A DNA stretch of 64,000 nt from Methanobacteriota archaeon (GCA_023436175.1 JAEZKE010000047.1:4018-68017), one strand, 5' to 3'; shown: positions 10,466-19,711, counted from the first letter of the stretch. Made by a program: numbers and translations. The notes: generated by a model from the sequence alone, not told the origin.

Positions 10466-11500
10466 TCACTTTAACATCTCAATTTTTTCCATGTATTTAG
10501 CATAAGTTTCGTCTAAACTTTCTCTAATAATTCTGGTATTTGCAATTGTTCCTATAAAACTGGATTCAAATTTAAATCGAGGTACAATGTGAACATGGAT
10601 GTGTTGTATACGTTGCCCTGCTACTTCACCAAGGTTAATCCCGATATTTATGCCGTCTGGATTTATAACCTCTTTAATGAGTGACGTTGCTTTTTTCACG
10701 GTATTAAATAAGCTTTTAAGAGCTTCTGGATTTAATTCACTCAAATCAGTGTAATGTTTTGTTGGAATAGCTAAGAGGTGTCCTCTTGTATATGGGGCTA
10801 TGTTTAAAACCACCATATTTTCTCCATCATTGTAAAGTACGTGTCTTGAAACTTCTGGATCGTCTTTTGCCATTGCACAGAATATACATGATGTATCTGA
10901 ACTTTTTGAATCTGATTTTTCGGCAGGAGGAGTAAAAATTACTTTATAACTTTCTTTAGTAGTGAAAAGTCTTGCGATGCACACTGCCATTTTGGCAATA
11001 TCTACTGCACTGGTACCAATTAAAGTAATTGAAGGTTCTTTTCCCCATGCTCCCCTGTGATATATAATATCTGGAATATCTCCAATTGTTTTAATGGCAG
11101 TTTCAACACCCCATGGAATTGTACCGCCTTCTACCTGTCTTACTTCTTCAGGTTCATCATTTCTATCATAAAATGAGACTTTAAGGCCCAATTTTTCGCA
11201 GATTTCAATTATTTTAGGGCTATACTTAATATTCATGGCACTTCTCTTTGTTGAATCATATTTCATCATACTTAATATTAATCGGGCCATGTGTGATGAT
11301 ACTCCGAACTCTGGATCCACGAAAGCTCTTGGCTTGCCATGTATAATTGTTATTCTTCCTGGAATTCCTGCCACGTCATTAACATCTTTTGCATTTTCTT
11401 TTGCCATTACAATATTACTTCGGACCTCTGGAATAAATGCAGCAAATTCTTCAGAGTTTTGTATAATTTCAACGGCTTTTTTCAGATTCTCTATTTCCAT
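10466..11500 (-). CDS. ThiN-like domain fused to a HIT-family nucleotide hydrolase/transferase domain
   Basis: 344 residues. Residues ~5-195 match the ThiN (thiamine-phosphate synthase-like) domain: FIPEVRSNIVMA, VAGIPGRI, FGVSSHMARLILSMMKYD, MNIKYS and YHRGAWGKEPSITLIG. Residues ~205-340 are a HIT domain with CIFC near its start and the catalytic triad HIHVHIVPR near residue 300. ThiN makes thiamine phosphate when fused to ThiD, or acts as a regulator; HIT proteins hydrolyse nucleoside phosphoramidates or polyphosphates. The combination suggests a thiamine-nucleotide or cofactor salvage role, which is inference. No ribosome binding site is visible, so the mRNA may be leaderless. Confidence 0.85.
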   Translation of the reverse strand: MEIENLKKAVEIIQNSEEFAAFIPEVRSNIVMAKENAKDVNDVAGIPGRITIIHGKPRAFVDPEFGVSSHMARLILSMMKYDSTKRSAMNIKYSPKIIEICEKLGLKVSFYDRNDEPEEVRQVEGGTIPWGVETAIKTIGDIPDIIYHRGAWGKEPSITLIGTSAVDIAKMAVCIARLFTTKESYKVIFTPPAEKSDSKSSDTSCIFCAMAKDDPEVSRHVLYNDGENMVVLNIAPYTRGHLLAIPTKHYTDLSELNPEALKSLFNTVKKATSLIKEVINPDGINIGINLGEVAGQRIQHIHVHIVPRFKFESSFIGTIANTRIIRESLDETYAKYMEKIEMLK

Positions 11501-11746
11501 AACTAGTTACTATATATGTAATTAGATATAAGGATTAGGATTAAAACAAGAGAGGGTACTATCTATTCTAATGAACTACTTTAATAAAAAGGTGTTTTCA
11601 CATTTTTTTCATACTTAAATGGGCAAGTAAAAAAACAGCAAATATCACTTTAAATTCTTTTTTAAGATCTAATAATCATTTATTCATTTTTAAACATTCA
11701 AACATGTAATATATGGTGCGTTACAATAAAATATTGTGATATCACC
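11501..11746. other. Intergenic region, no gene
   Basis: AT-rich spacer. A short palindrome GTGATATCAC lies near 11736-11745. No ORF or RNA gene recognised. Confidence 0.4.
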
Positions 11747-11970
11747 CGAAAATCAAAGTTTTTCTTTAATTTTCGATGTTTGGGGAACCACGTTCTTCAA
11801 CCGCAAAAAACGAAGGTTTTTTTGCATGTTTGCAAAGCATTTGGTTTTGCAAACAGAAAAAATCCCTCAAAAATGTTATGCTTTTTTTCTATATCCTTGG
11901 TTTTGAGACCCGTGAAACGAAGGTTCTTCCAAAAGAAAATGCTTCATATTTTCTTTATCTTGGTAGTTGA
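11747..11970. repeat. Hairpin cluster (dispersed intergenic family)
   Basis: Several short inverted repeats follow one another, including CGAAAAT...ATTTTCG (about 11747-11776), GCAAAAAAC gaag GTTTTTTTGC (about 11802-11824) and TTTGCAAA...TTTTGCAAA. The segments share vocabulary with the other arrays in the window (aaaatccctcaaaaa, ggttttgagac). Two short overlapping frames here are by-products of the repeats and not genes. Confidence 0.6.
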
Positions 11971-12222
11971 GTGCAGTAAAAACTCCATTTTTGTGTAGGA
12001 TTTAATATTTTGGTATCTATTTTAAATAAATAATTAATAATTATATCTAAGTAATATTTTACTAATTAAACTGTTTTTAAATTAATTCTGCACAAACTTG
12101 GAGTTGTTACTTGTGAAATCAGGTTATTATAAATATAACATCTAATTTTAATTCCCTTTTAGAGAGCTTTAAATGCAAAAATAAGTACTACGGACGTACC
12201 ACTCGAAATTTTAAATCAAAAG

Positions 12223-12305
12223 TTTTATATGTCCAAAAGAACAACCATTTAATTGTCAATAACTCCAAATCGGTGTTGATCTGACATCTGGAAAAAACTG
12301 GGAGG
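12223..12305 (+). promoter_or_regulatory. Promoter and ribosome binding site of the first wall hydrolase
   Basis: TTTTATAT (12223-12230) fits an archaeal TATA box, predicting a start near 12255 and a ~60-nt leader. GGAGG (12301-12305) lies 9 nt before ATG 12315. Confidence 0.5.
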
Positions 12306-12314
12306 CAATATAAA

Positions 12315-14543
12315 ATGAAGCGACTTTTGTTGCTTACAGTGTTGCTCATTTTTGTCGCATCACTGTTTAATGTAACTGATATATATGCCGCCACAGAATA
12401 TTCACAGACTACAGATAATTGTCCAAACACCAGTTTAGTTCAAGGAAATATAACAAATAATGCTACTGATAATGGGACTATTCAAAATACAACAGAATCT
12501 GTAAAAAATACAACAGAATCTGTTAATAATATCACAGTAAAAAAACAAAATTTACTAAAAAATGCATCGAATTCAAGCAAGGATAAGAAAATAAACACAA
12601 ATAACAGTAATATAACAGACGTTCAAAATTCTACTTACGCCGCAGGAGATGAATTATATAAAAATGTTCGCGGAATATGGCTAAAAGCCGAAGATGTGAA
12701 CAAATTAAATATAAATGAAATTAAAAAAGCAGGAATTACAGATATATTCATCAAGTCAAACATATTATCCACTCCTTCATATAAAAGCGTGTTAAAATCT
12801 CTCTTAACCAAGCTTAAAGGCACGAGTTTTAGAGTTCATGCATGGGTAACATGCTTTATGGATGCAAATGGTAAGTGGATTGATCCGCAGGGAAAATACA
12901 GTTATACGGTAAAAGTTCCTGATAAAAAAATTAAATACAAAGTTTGGTACAAATCGTGGTACAAATCTAATGGTAAATCGAAATATACGTGGAAATATTA
13001 CTACGCGTACAAATACACGTATAAAACTGAGACAAAGTATGGCTATAATAAGTCCAAAATAAATTCATTGATCTCTTCCATTTCAAGCATAGTTAAAAAT
13101 TATGATATAGACGGAATTAATCTTGACTATGTTAGATACCCCGGCACAGCCTATAAAAATTCAGGCGGAACTGCAGCAGTAACATCATTCGTACAAAAAG
13201 TGTATAAAACTGTAAAATCGATTAAACCAAAAGTAGCAGTTTCAGCAGATGTGATGCCTGAGGGAAAAATGAATGCGTATTATTATGGACAGAACTATAC
13301 ACAACTTGCAAAATATCTTGATTTCATGGTTCCAATGATTTACAAAGGTAACTACGGATATAACAGTTCAAAAGGTACTAAAAGTAATGGAAAAAGCGGT
13401 ACAGACTGGATAGGGTCAACCGTGAAATACATAGTTAGCCAGGCTAAAGGTACACCTGTTATAGCCGGTCTTCAGACATACCGTTCTGATAAGAATGTAA
13501 AAGCAATACCTGCAAGCGAATTACAGAGTGACATTAAAGCCGCTAGGAATAATGGCGCGTCTGGATACGCATTGTTCAGGTATGGGCTAATAAACAGTAA
13601 AATATATGCCAGTCAAAACAGCCCCAATACTCAAGTTAAGTTTACAGCAGATCAAATTAGAAGTGCAGCTCTACGTCTCAACTCATTCATAGAGACCAAT
13701 CATAGACTTCCAAATTACGTTACAATCGCTACAAAACATGTCACAATACCAGATATGTTACAGTTAATGACTGCAAGTATCTTGCAGTTAAATAGTGGAG
13801 TAAAAACACCTGTAGCATCAAAGAGCATTGATTCCCCTAAATCTCCTATTGGGGATAGTATAAATGGAGTAATACAAAGATCAGAATATCTAAGTATTGC
13901 AAAGAAAATTAAATCATTTATCAATGCCAATGGTATTGCACCAAATTATGCAACAAGTTCCTTGGGAAAAATCAGATATGAATCTGTCATTCACATGTAT
14001 ACAAGAATATTGGGTTTTTACAAGACAAATAAAAGATTACCAAACTATGTTACAATGAAGATAGGAACAGTGAATTCTTTACCATCTGGAATGCAAAAGT
14101 ATTTAAAACCAACTAAAAACTGCCAATCAGACAACTCTCAAATTAAATCACTTGCATCATCACTTACAAAAGGTATAAGTTCAACCTATGATAAAGGTGC
14201 TAAAATCTTTAACTGGGTAAGAGATAACTTGGGCTATTCTTTTTACTACAATACCAGATATGGGGCCGTAGGCACATTAAATGCAATGACAGGAAATTGT
14301 GTCGACACCTCACATCTTATGATAGCACTGTCAAGAGCAACGGGAATTCCAGCGAGATACGTACATGGAAAATGTACCTTTTCAAGTGGTAATGTATATG
14401 GACACGTCTGGGCACAGTTGTATATAAATGGTAAATGGTACGATGCAGATGGAATAAGCATAAGAAATTCACTTGGTGATATAAACAACTGGGACAAAAA
14501 TAAATCGACAATAGAAGGCACCTATTCAGAGTTGCCATTCTAG
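12315..14543 (+). CDS. Secreted wall hydrolase: GHL10-like barrel, two pseudomurein-binding repeats, transglutaminase-fold endopeptidase
   Basis: 742 residues. Signal peptide MKRLLLLTVLLIFVASLF... ending near YAA; Asn/Thr-rich linker; residues ~112-433 a glycosidase-like TIM barrel (IDGINLDYVRYPG, KYLDFMVPMIYKGNYG); residues ~442-495 and ~518-580 two pseudomurein-binding repeats (FIETNHRLPNYVT, FINANGIAPNYAT); C-terminal transglutaminase fold with Cys662 (GNCVDTSHL), His697 (VYGHVW) and Asp712 (KWYDADG), the triad of pseudomurein endoisopeptidases PeiW/PeiP. A Lys/Tyr-rich ~50-residue insert (about 193-245) interrupts the barrel, unlike its paralogue at 17 kb. Likely an autolysin or wall remodelling enzyme acting on its own sacculus; which bonds are cut is inferred. 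Confidence 0.85.
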   Translation: MKRLLLLTVLLIFVASLFNVTDIYAATEYSQTTDNCPNTSLVQGNITNNATDNGTIQNTTESVKNTTESVNNITVKKQNLLKNASNSSKDKKINTNNSNITDVQNSTYAAGDELYKNVRGIWLKAEDVNKLNINEIKKAGITDIFIKSNILSTPSYKSVLKSLLTKLKGTSFRVHAWVTCFMDANGKWIDPQGKYSYTVKVPDKKIKYKVWYKSWYKSNGKSKYTWKYYYAYKYTYKTETKYGYNKSKINSLISSISSIVKNYDIDGINLDYVRYPGTAYKNSGGTAAVTSFVQKVYKTVKSIKPKVAVSADVMPEGKMNAYYYGQNYTQLAKYLDFMVPMIYKGNYGYNSSKGTKSNGKSGTDWIGSTVKYIVSQAKGTPVIAGLQTYRSDKNVKAIPASELQSDIKAARNNGASGYALFRYGLINSKIYASQNSPNTQVKFTADQIRSAALRLNSFIETNHRLPNYVTIATKHVTIPDMLQLMTASILQLNSGVKTPVASKSIDSPKSPIGDSINGVIQRSEYLSIAKKIKSFINANGIAPNYATSSLGKIRYESVIHMYTRILGFYKTNKRLPNYVTMKIGTVNSLPSGMQKYLKPTKNCQSDNSQIKSLASSLTKGISSTYDKGAKIFNWVRDNLGYSFYYNTRYGAVGTLNAMTGNCVDTSHLMIALSRATGIPARYVHGKCTFSSGNVYGHVWAQLYINGKWYDADGISIRNSLGDINNWDKNKSTIEGTYSELPF

Positions 14544-15206
14544 TCATTTATTTTTGTTTAATTCCTTTTTTTAAGTTTAGAAGTCGAAGATTTAGCATTT
14601 CTGAATATAAAAAAAATTAGAGCTTATAAAACTTGTTTTTAACGGTATTTTATGATTCAAAGAATTTCAACAGATTTTATGAGGTTACAAAATATCAAAT
14701 ATAGAATTATCAATGATCAATATCTGTTGAATATTTAATGATGAATCATACTTTTTTATAAATAATTAAGATAATATGCTGGTTGAAAATCAAATTGGGC
14801 ATTTATTATTAATTTTTCTTAAAACAGGTCACATTTTTAATTGTAGTTAATGGCTTGCCGAATTTTTGTAATAATTAATTTTAATGCATCCCTAACTCAT
14901 TAAGTTTTTAGTATAATTAATTATTATTTTTAGAAAATCCAAAATATTTTGTTATTAAGATGTGGTAATTAAATGGTAATTTAGTCGATATATTCCTGTT
15001 TTATAAGGATTTAATCGTTTAAAACAAGCAGTAAAATGGTGCGTTATAAATAATATGATCACTTTATTCTATTTCATCCATGTCTGCCATTTAACTGGCA
15101 TTAATATGGCATTAGTTTAATTTTCTTTCTAATTTCACTTACAGTGTATTTTGAATGTGATCAGGCTTAGCCTTCAATGTATGATCTTTCATTGTTTTTA
15201 TGAAAA
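14544..15206. other. Intergenic region between wall-protein genes
   Basis: No gene. A small hairpin TGCCA tttaac TGGCA is at 15085-15100. T-rich sequence just after 14543 may end transcription of the upstream gene. Confidence 0.4.
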
Positions 15207-15283
15207 CCATTTAGAATGCTTTAAATTAAAATTAGGCCATTTAGAATGCTTTTTTTAAACTTTTTTACCGAAACCTTTATAAG
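15207..15283 (+). promoter_or_regulatory. Direct-repeat operator and TATA box upstream of the small wall protein
   Basis: CCATTTAGAATGCTTT occurs twice, at 15207-15222 and 15237-15252, exactly 30 bp (about three helical turns) apart. TTTATAAG (15276-15283) follows as a TATA box. The core GAATGC plus T-run recurs upstream of the third wall gene, so these may be binding sites for one shared regulator. Confidence 0.5.
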
Positions 15284-15361
15284 GTATAAAGTTAAACTAA
15301 TGGCAACCTCGAGAAAAACTCAAATTGATTTTTTCAATGATTGGTAATTGGAGGCGGTATA

Positions 15362-16282
15362 ATTACGAGAAAACTGTTATTTGCAGTTCTTTTAGTGGCA
15401 AGTATGTCGCTAATTGGTATTGCTGGTGTAAGCGCAGCAGATGTAGGAACTGCACAAACACAGACTGGTAATCACCATACTGTGCAAAAAGATATAAATT
15501 CACATGTTAAAGATTTAAAAACTCTAAAAAAACCGATCAAAACGCAAAAAAAGGTCGTTAAAAAGTTAAAAGTAGTTAAAAAGACTGTTAATACTACAAA
15601 TAATATTACACAATTTGTGAACAAAAGTAAAACAGCAACTTCATTCAGTAAAAATTCAGTGAAGGCAAAAAATAATACAGTAACAAAAAAATCTGTTCCT
15701 AAATATGCATATGGGGAGAAACCTAAGTATGCATACGGACATAAAAAGTACAGAGTTGCTCACAAATGGTACAGATACCATGGTAAATGGTACAGATATC
15801 ACGGTAAAGTTCACAAATACAAAAAATCTTATAGATATCATGGTAAAGTCCATAGATACCATAGATATTCAAGTGCAAACAGCTCAAGTATAAAAGCTCT
15901 ATCTTATTCACTTACAAGAGGTACCAGTTCACAGTACCAGAAAGGAGCTAGAATATTTAATTGGGTAAGGAATAATTTAAGATATTCCTTTTATTACAAT
16001 ACTAAACTTGGTGCAGCTGGTGCATTAAAATACAGAAAAGGAAACTGTGCTGATACTACTCACCTTGTAGTGGCATTAGCAAGATCTGCAGGATTACAGG
16101 CAAAATATGCTCACGGAAAAGTCAGATTCTCAAGTGGTAGGGTCTATGGGCATGTATGGGCTATAATAAAAGCCAATGGTAGATGGTACACTGCAGACGC
16201 ATCAAGCAACAGAAACTCTTTCGGTGGAATGAAAGGAAGAGTAGTAAGATTCCAAGGTTATCAGAATAGCATATCATTTTAA
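15362..16282 (+). CDS. Small secreted transglutaminase-fold wall protein with Tyr/His/Lys-rich repeats; apparent ATT start
   Basis: About 306 residues if translation starts at ATT 15362, which lies 7 nt after GGAGG (15350-15354) and yields a textbook signal peptide (TRKLLFAVLLVASMSLIG...VSA). The only standard in-frame start, TTG 15341, would put the ribosome binding site inside the gene. After the signal comes a Lys/Thr-rich linker, then tandem basic repeats built on RYHGK(W/V) at ~130-180. The C-terminal domain has the Cys-His-Asp triad (GNCADTTHL, VYGHVW, WYTADA). No pseudomurein-binding repeat, so the basic repeats may supply wall attachment. Probably a pseudomurein peptidase; inferred from paralogues. 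Confidence 0.8.
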   Translation: MTRKLLFAVLLVASMSLIGIAGVSAADVGTAQTQTGNHHTVQKDINSHVKDLKTLKKPIKTQKKVVKKLKVVKKTVNTTNNITQFVNKSKTATSFSKNSVKAKNNTVTKKSVPKYAYGEKPKYAYGHKKYRVAHKWYRYHGKWYRYHGKVHKYKKSYRYHGKVHRYHRYSSANSSSIKALSYSLTRGTSSQYQKGARIFNWVRNNLRYSFYYNTKLGAAGALKYRKGNCADTTHLVVALARSAGLQAKYAHGKVRFSSGRVYGHVWAIIKANGRWYTADASSNRNSFGGMKGRVVRFQGYQNSISF

Positions 16283-16320
16283 GTATCTTACTCTGAAAAC
16301 TACCTTTAGATATCTTAAAA

Positions 16321-16358
16321 CTCAAACACAAGAGTGTTTGAGATTTTTTATTTTATTT
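16321..16358 (+). terminator. Strong hairpin plus T-rich tail
   Basis: CTCAAACAC AAGA GTGTTTGAG: perfect 9-bp stem, 4-nt loop, followed by ATTTTTTATTTTATTT. Ends the small wall-protein transcript. Confidence 0.8.
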
Positions 16359-16894
16359 ATTTATCTTATTTTAAAATAATTAACAGATTTTTAAAATTTT
16401 ATTAATATTCATTCTTGTTTTAAGATTATTAAACCCAGATCAGATTGATTTAGATCATGTCAAAATTAATAAGAAACAAATAATAGTTTTTATTTTGTTA
16501 TTATGTTCAAATATGTTAATTAATGCAAATTTTACTTTTAATAAGATTGTAATATCGCTATCACGTGAGTATTATACTTAGAATAATGTTTTTATTAAAT
16601 TAGTATTCATATTTATGTAAATTATTAGTTTGAGACAATTAGTTTGTAATAAGAATAAATTAAATCTGTATGTATACTAATTGTTAATTAGATTCATTTT
16701 TAAAAAAAAATTAACGGTGAAACAACCTGTTTAAATCCCTTATTTTGATATCTAAGATTCTAACAAATAATAATCTATTAAAAATGATAATAGAATTGTA
16801 TAGATCCATTTAAAAATATTTTTGATGCTAGATACATACCAAAGGACTCTTAATTTATAAAAATACAAACCCATTATTCATTCTTCTGATTTGC
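16359..16894. other. Intergenic region, no gene
   Basis: AT-rich spacer between the second and third wall genes. No ORF, RNA gene or repeat recognised. Confidence 0.4.
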
Positions 16895-17035
16895 ATTCCA
16901 AAAAAGCTCTTAAAATGTTTTAAACTCTAAAAAGAGTGATATGAATGCCTTTTTTGGAATTTTAAAACCAAAGCTTTAAATATAATATTTCACTATCTCC
17001 CTTTGTAAATAAATAACCTCAGTAGGTTTATTTAC
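16895..17035 (+). promoter_or_regulatory. Long inverted repeat, TATA box and leader hairpin upstream of third wall gene
   Basis: ATTCCAAAAAAG (16895-16906) and CTTTTTTGGAAT (16949-16960) form a perfect 12-bp inverted repeat 42 nt apart, each arm extended by GCATTC/GAATGC. TTTAAATATAAT (16975-16986) is the TATA box. In the leader, GTAAATA...AACCT CAGT AGGTT TATTTAC (17005-17035) makes a bulged hairpin ending 15 nt before GGAGG. Confidence 0.5.
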
Positions 17036-17062
17036 AATTTGGAAACAATAGGAGGCGGTGTT

Positions 17063-19711
17063 ATCAAGCGAAATTCGCTTCTTGTAATGTTAATTATCTG
17101 CGTTATGGCTATGTCTACCATTGGTAGTTCTTATGCTACGGCAGATAATCAGCAATCAGCGGGAACTATCTCAGATTCCGCTTTAAATAACAACACAACA
17201 GATAATCAAAACCCAGCAGAAACTGTAGAAATCAACCAAACAGAGACTCAAGGTACCGTTCAGAGTACATCCCATGTAACTGGAACTACAGGAGACAGTG
17301 CCACAAAAACACAACCGACTCAAAATATTATAGAATCTACATCGAGTGCCAGTTCTAACGGCCAAAATTCAGCAAATACAGGAACAAACACACAAAACGC
17401 AGTACAAACTGCAGAGATTAACAATCAAAATTCAGTAGATAACTCCCTAATAAAATCAGCAAACAATACAACGATTCAACAAGATACTGAAAATCAAGGA
17501 TTTTCTGATCCGCAAATAGAAAATTTGCAGGCAGCAGCAGGAACCACTTACACTAATGTTCATGGTGTCTGGCTTAGAGCTGAAGACGCAGGAAACATTA
17601 CCGTAAATGAACTTAAGAAAGCAAATATTACAGACATATTCGTAAAAACAAATTTAGTCTCAACTCCAACCTATTCAAGCGTATTATCCAGCATTATAAC
17701 AAAATTCCAGAATTCCGGAATAAGAATCCACGCATGGATTACATGCTTCCAGGATGTTAATGGTAACTGGATTAGTCCAGCGAACACCACGCAACAAACA
17801 ACTTTGATGAATGCAATTAAAAAGATCGTAACTAATTATAGCGTAGATGGTATATTATTAGATTACGTGAGGTACTCTGGAACAGGAAACAGTATTGCCG
17901 GCACAAATGGAACAGCAACAATTACATCATTCGTTCAAAAAGTCTATAACACTGTAAAATCAATTAAGCCAAAGGCAGCTGTTTCAGCAACAGTAATGCC
18001 TGAAGGGGCAATAAATGCATACTATTATGGGCAAAATTATACTCAACTTGCAAAATATCTTGATTTTATGGTTCCAATGGTTTATAAAGGAAACTATGGG
18101 CAAAATACAACCTGGATTGGAACATCAATAAAATATATCGTTGATCATGCAGGTGGAAAACCAGTGATTGCAGGACTTCAAACATATATTTCAAGTTATG
18201 ATAAAACACCATTAAGTGCCAGTGAATTAAACTCAGATATTAAATCTGCAGTAAGTAACGGAGCATCTGGATATGCGTTATACAGATATGGATTGATCAG
18301 TAAAGATTTCTTATCTCCACCAAGCTTTACTACCAGTGCTATTCAAAGTGCTGCAGCCAATGTTAAATCATACATTGAATCCAATCATAAATTGCCAAAT
18401 TACGTGACCATAGGTACAACTCAAGTTACAATGCCAGAATTCTTGAAACTAATGGTTAAAGGGTTATTACAGATAAATAGCAAAGTGACAACACCAATAT
18501 CATTTACTACTGTTAATAATCCTCAAAATTCCACAGGATCCTTCACTAAAGGAAACATAAACAAAGCAAGTTACCTTGATATTGCGCAGAGAATCAATTC
18601 TTTCATAGATTCTAATGGTCTTGCACCAAACTATGCAACAACTGGTCTAGGAAAAGTTCAGTATGAACAGTTAGTATACATGTTTTCTAAAATATTGAAC
18701 TATTACAACACAAACAAAGTTTTACCAAACTATGTTTCAATGGATTCGAGTGTAAAAGTTTCACCACCATCAGATAGTGGACTTCCAACTACACCTGTAT
18801 TCACATTAGACCAGATCAAAAGTGCTGCAACAAGCGTCAAATCATACATTGAATCTAACCATGCATTACCAAATTATGTAACAATTGGTTCTGTACAGGT
18901 TAAAATGACAGATTTCTTACGTTTGTTACTTATAGGTACAATTGAAGTCAATGACGGATCAAAAGCACCAATATCGCTTAAAACATCAAATACAGCAGCA
19001 ACACCAAGTGAAAACATTACCAGTGGAAACATAACTCAAGCCAATTATCTGGATCTTGCAAACCGTGTCAAAGCGTTTATAGATGCAAATGGAGCTTTAC
19101 CAAATTATGCAACAACATCCCTTGGTAAAATTGGGTATGAATCCATGATCTATATGTATTCAAAGATACTTGCATATGACAGTACCAACGGTAGGCTACC
19201 AGCTTATGTTTCAGTAAGTCCTTGGAGCGTTGTTTCAACAGTGCCTATACCATCTGAGTTACAACAGTATCTGCAGGCGACAACTAACTGCCAGGTAAAT
19301 GATGCAAGCATTAAATCGTTGGCAGCATCCATAACAAGCGGTAAAAGTTCTACATATGATAAAGCAGCGGCTATATTCAACTGGGTAAGAGATAAAATAG
19401 GCTATTCTTTCTATTATAACACTAAATATGGGGCGGTAGGTACATTGAATGCCAAAACCGGAAATTGTGTTGATACTTCTCACTTGTTAATAGCTCTTGA
19501 AAGAGCTGCAGGAATTCCTGCACGATATGAACATGTTAAAGCTCAATTTACAAGTGGTAACTGGTATGGACACGTTATTGCTCAGGTTTGGGTGAACGGT
19601 AAATGGTACAATGCAGATGCAACCAGTTCCAGCAATACATTTGGTGTTATTAATAGTTGGAATACTGCAACAGCAACATATTACGGTACATATGCTACAT
19701 TGCCTTTCTAG
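17063..19711 (+). CDS. Large secreted wall hydrolase: GHL10-like barrel, four pseudomurein-binding repeats, transglutaminase-fold endopeptidase; apparent ATC start
   Basis: About 882 residues from ATC 17063, which lies 7 nt after GGAGG (17051-17055) and starts a classical signal peptide (KRNSLLVMLIICVMAMSTIG...YATA); the only standard in-frame start is a TTG (17039) upstream of the ribosome binding site. Then a ~130-residue Asn/Gln/Thr-rich linker; a glycosidase-like barrel (VDGILLDYVRYSG, KYLDFMVPMVYKGNYG); four pseudomurein-binding repeats (about 18330-18490, 18550-18745, 18800-18965 and 19030-19215); and a C-terminal Cys-His-Asp transglutaminase fold (GNCVDTSHL, WYGHVIA, KWYNADA). Paralogue of the 12.3-kb gene without its Lys/Tyr-rich insert. 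Likely binds and opens the cell's own pseudomurein. Confidence 0.85.
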   Translation: MKRNSLLVMLIICVMAMSTIGSSYATADNQQSAGTISDSALNNNTTDNQNPAETVEINQTETQGTVQSTSHVTGTTGDSATKTQPTQNIIESTSSASSNGQNSANTGTNTQNAVQTAEINNQNSVDNSLIKSANNTTIQQDTENQGFSDPQIENLQAAAGTTYTNVHGVWLRAEDAGNITVNELKKANITDIFVKTNLVSTPTYSSVLSSIITKFQNSGIRIHAWITCFQDVNGNWISPANTTQQTTLMNAIKKIVTNYSVDGILLDYVRYSGTGNSIAGTNGTATITSFVQKVYNTVKSIKPKAAVSATVMPEGAINAYYYGQNYTQLAKYLDFMVPMVYKGNYGQNTTWIGTSIKYIVDHAGGKPVIAGLQTYISSYDKTPLSASELNSDIKSAVSNGASGYALYRYGLISKDFLSPPSFTTSAIQSAAANVKSYIESNHKLPNYVTIGTTQVTMPEFLKLMVKGLLQINSKVTTPISFTTVNNPQNSTGSFTKGNINKASYLDIAQRINSFIDSNGLAPNYATTGLGKVQYEQLVYMFSKILNYYNTNKVLPNYVSMDSSVKVSPPSDSGLPTTPVFTLDQIKSAATSVKSYIESNHALPNYVTIGSVQVKMTDFLRLLLIGTIEVNDGSKAPISLKTSNTAATPSENITSGNITQANYLDLANRVKAFIDANGALPNYATTSLGKIGYESMIYMYSKILAYDSTNGRLPAYVSVSPWSVVSTVPIPSELQQYLQATTNCQVNDASIKSLAASITSGKSSTYDKAAAIFNWVRDKIGYSFYYNTKYGAVGTLNAKTGNCVDTSHLLIALERAAGIPARYEHVKAQFTSGNWYGHVIAQVWVNGKWYNADATSSSNTFGVINSWNTATATYYGTYATLPF

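Noticed and set aside
11776..11998. Two overlapping short plus-strand frames
   Set aside because: They lie inside the hairpin cluster, have no ribosome binding site, and their sequence is made of the repeats.
12188..12430. Minus-strand frame across the first wall gene start
   Set aside because: Antisense to the promoter and signal peptide of a clear gene.
15341..15361. TTG as start of the small wall protein
   Set aside because: Its use would place GGAGG inside the gene and spoil the signal peptide; the ATT at 15362 fits better, although proof needs proteomics.
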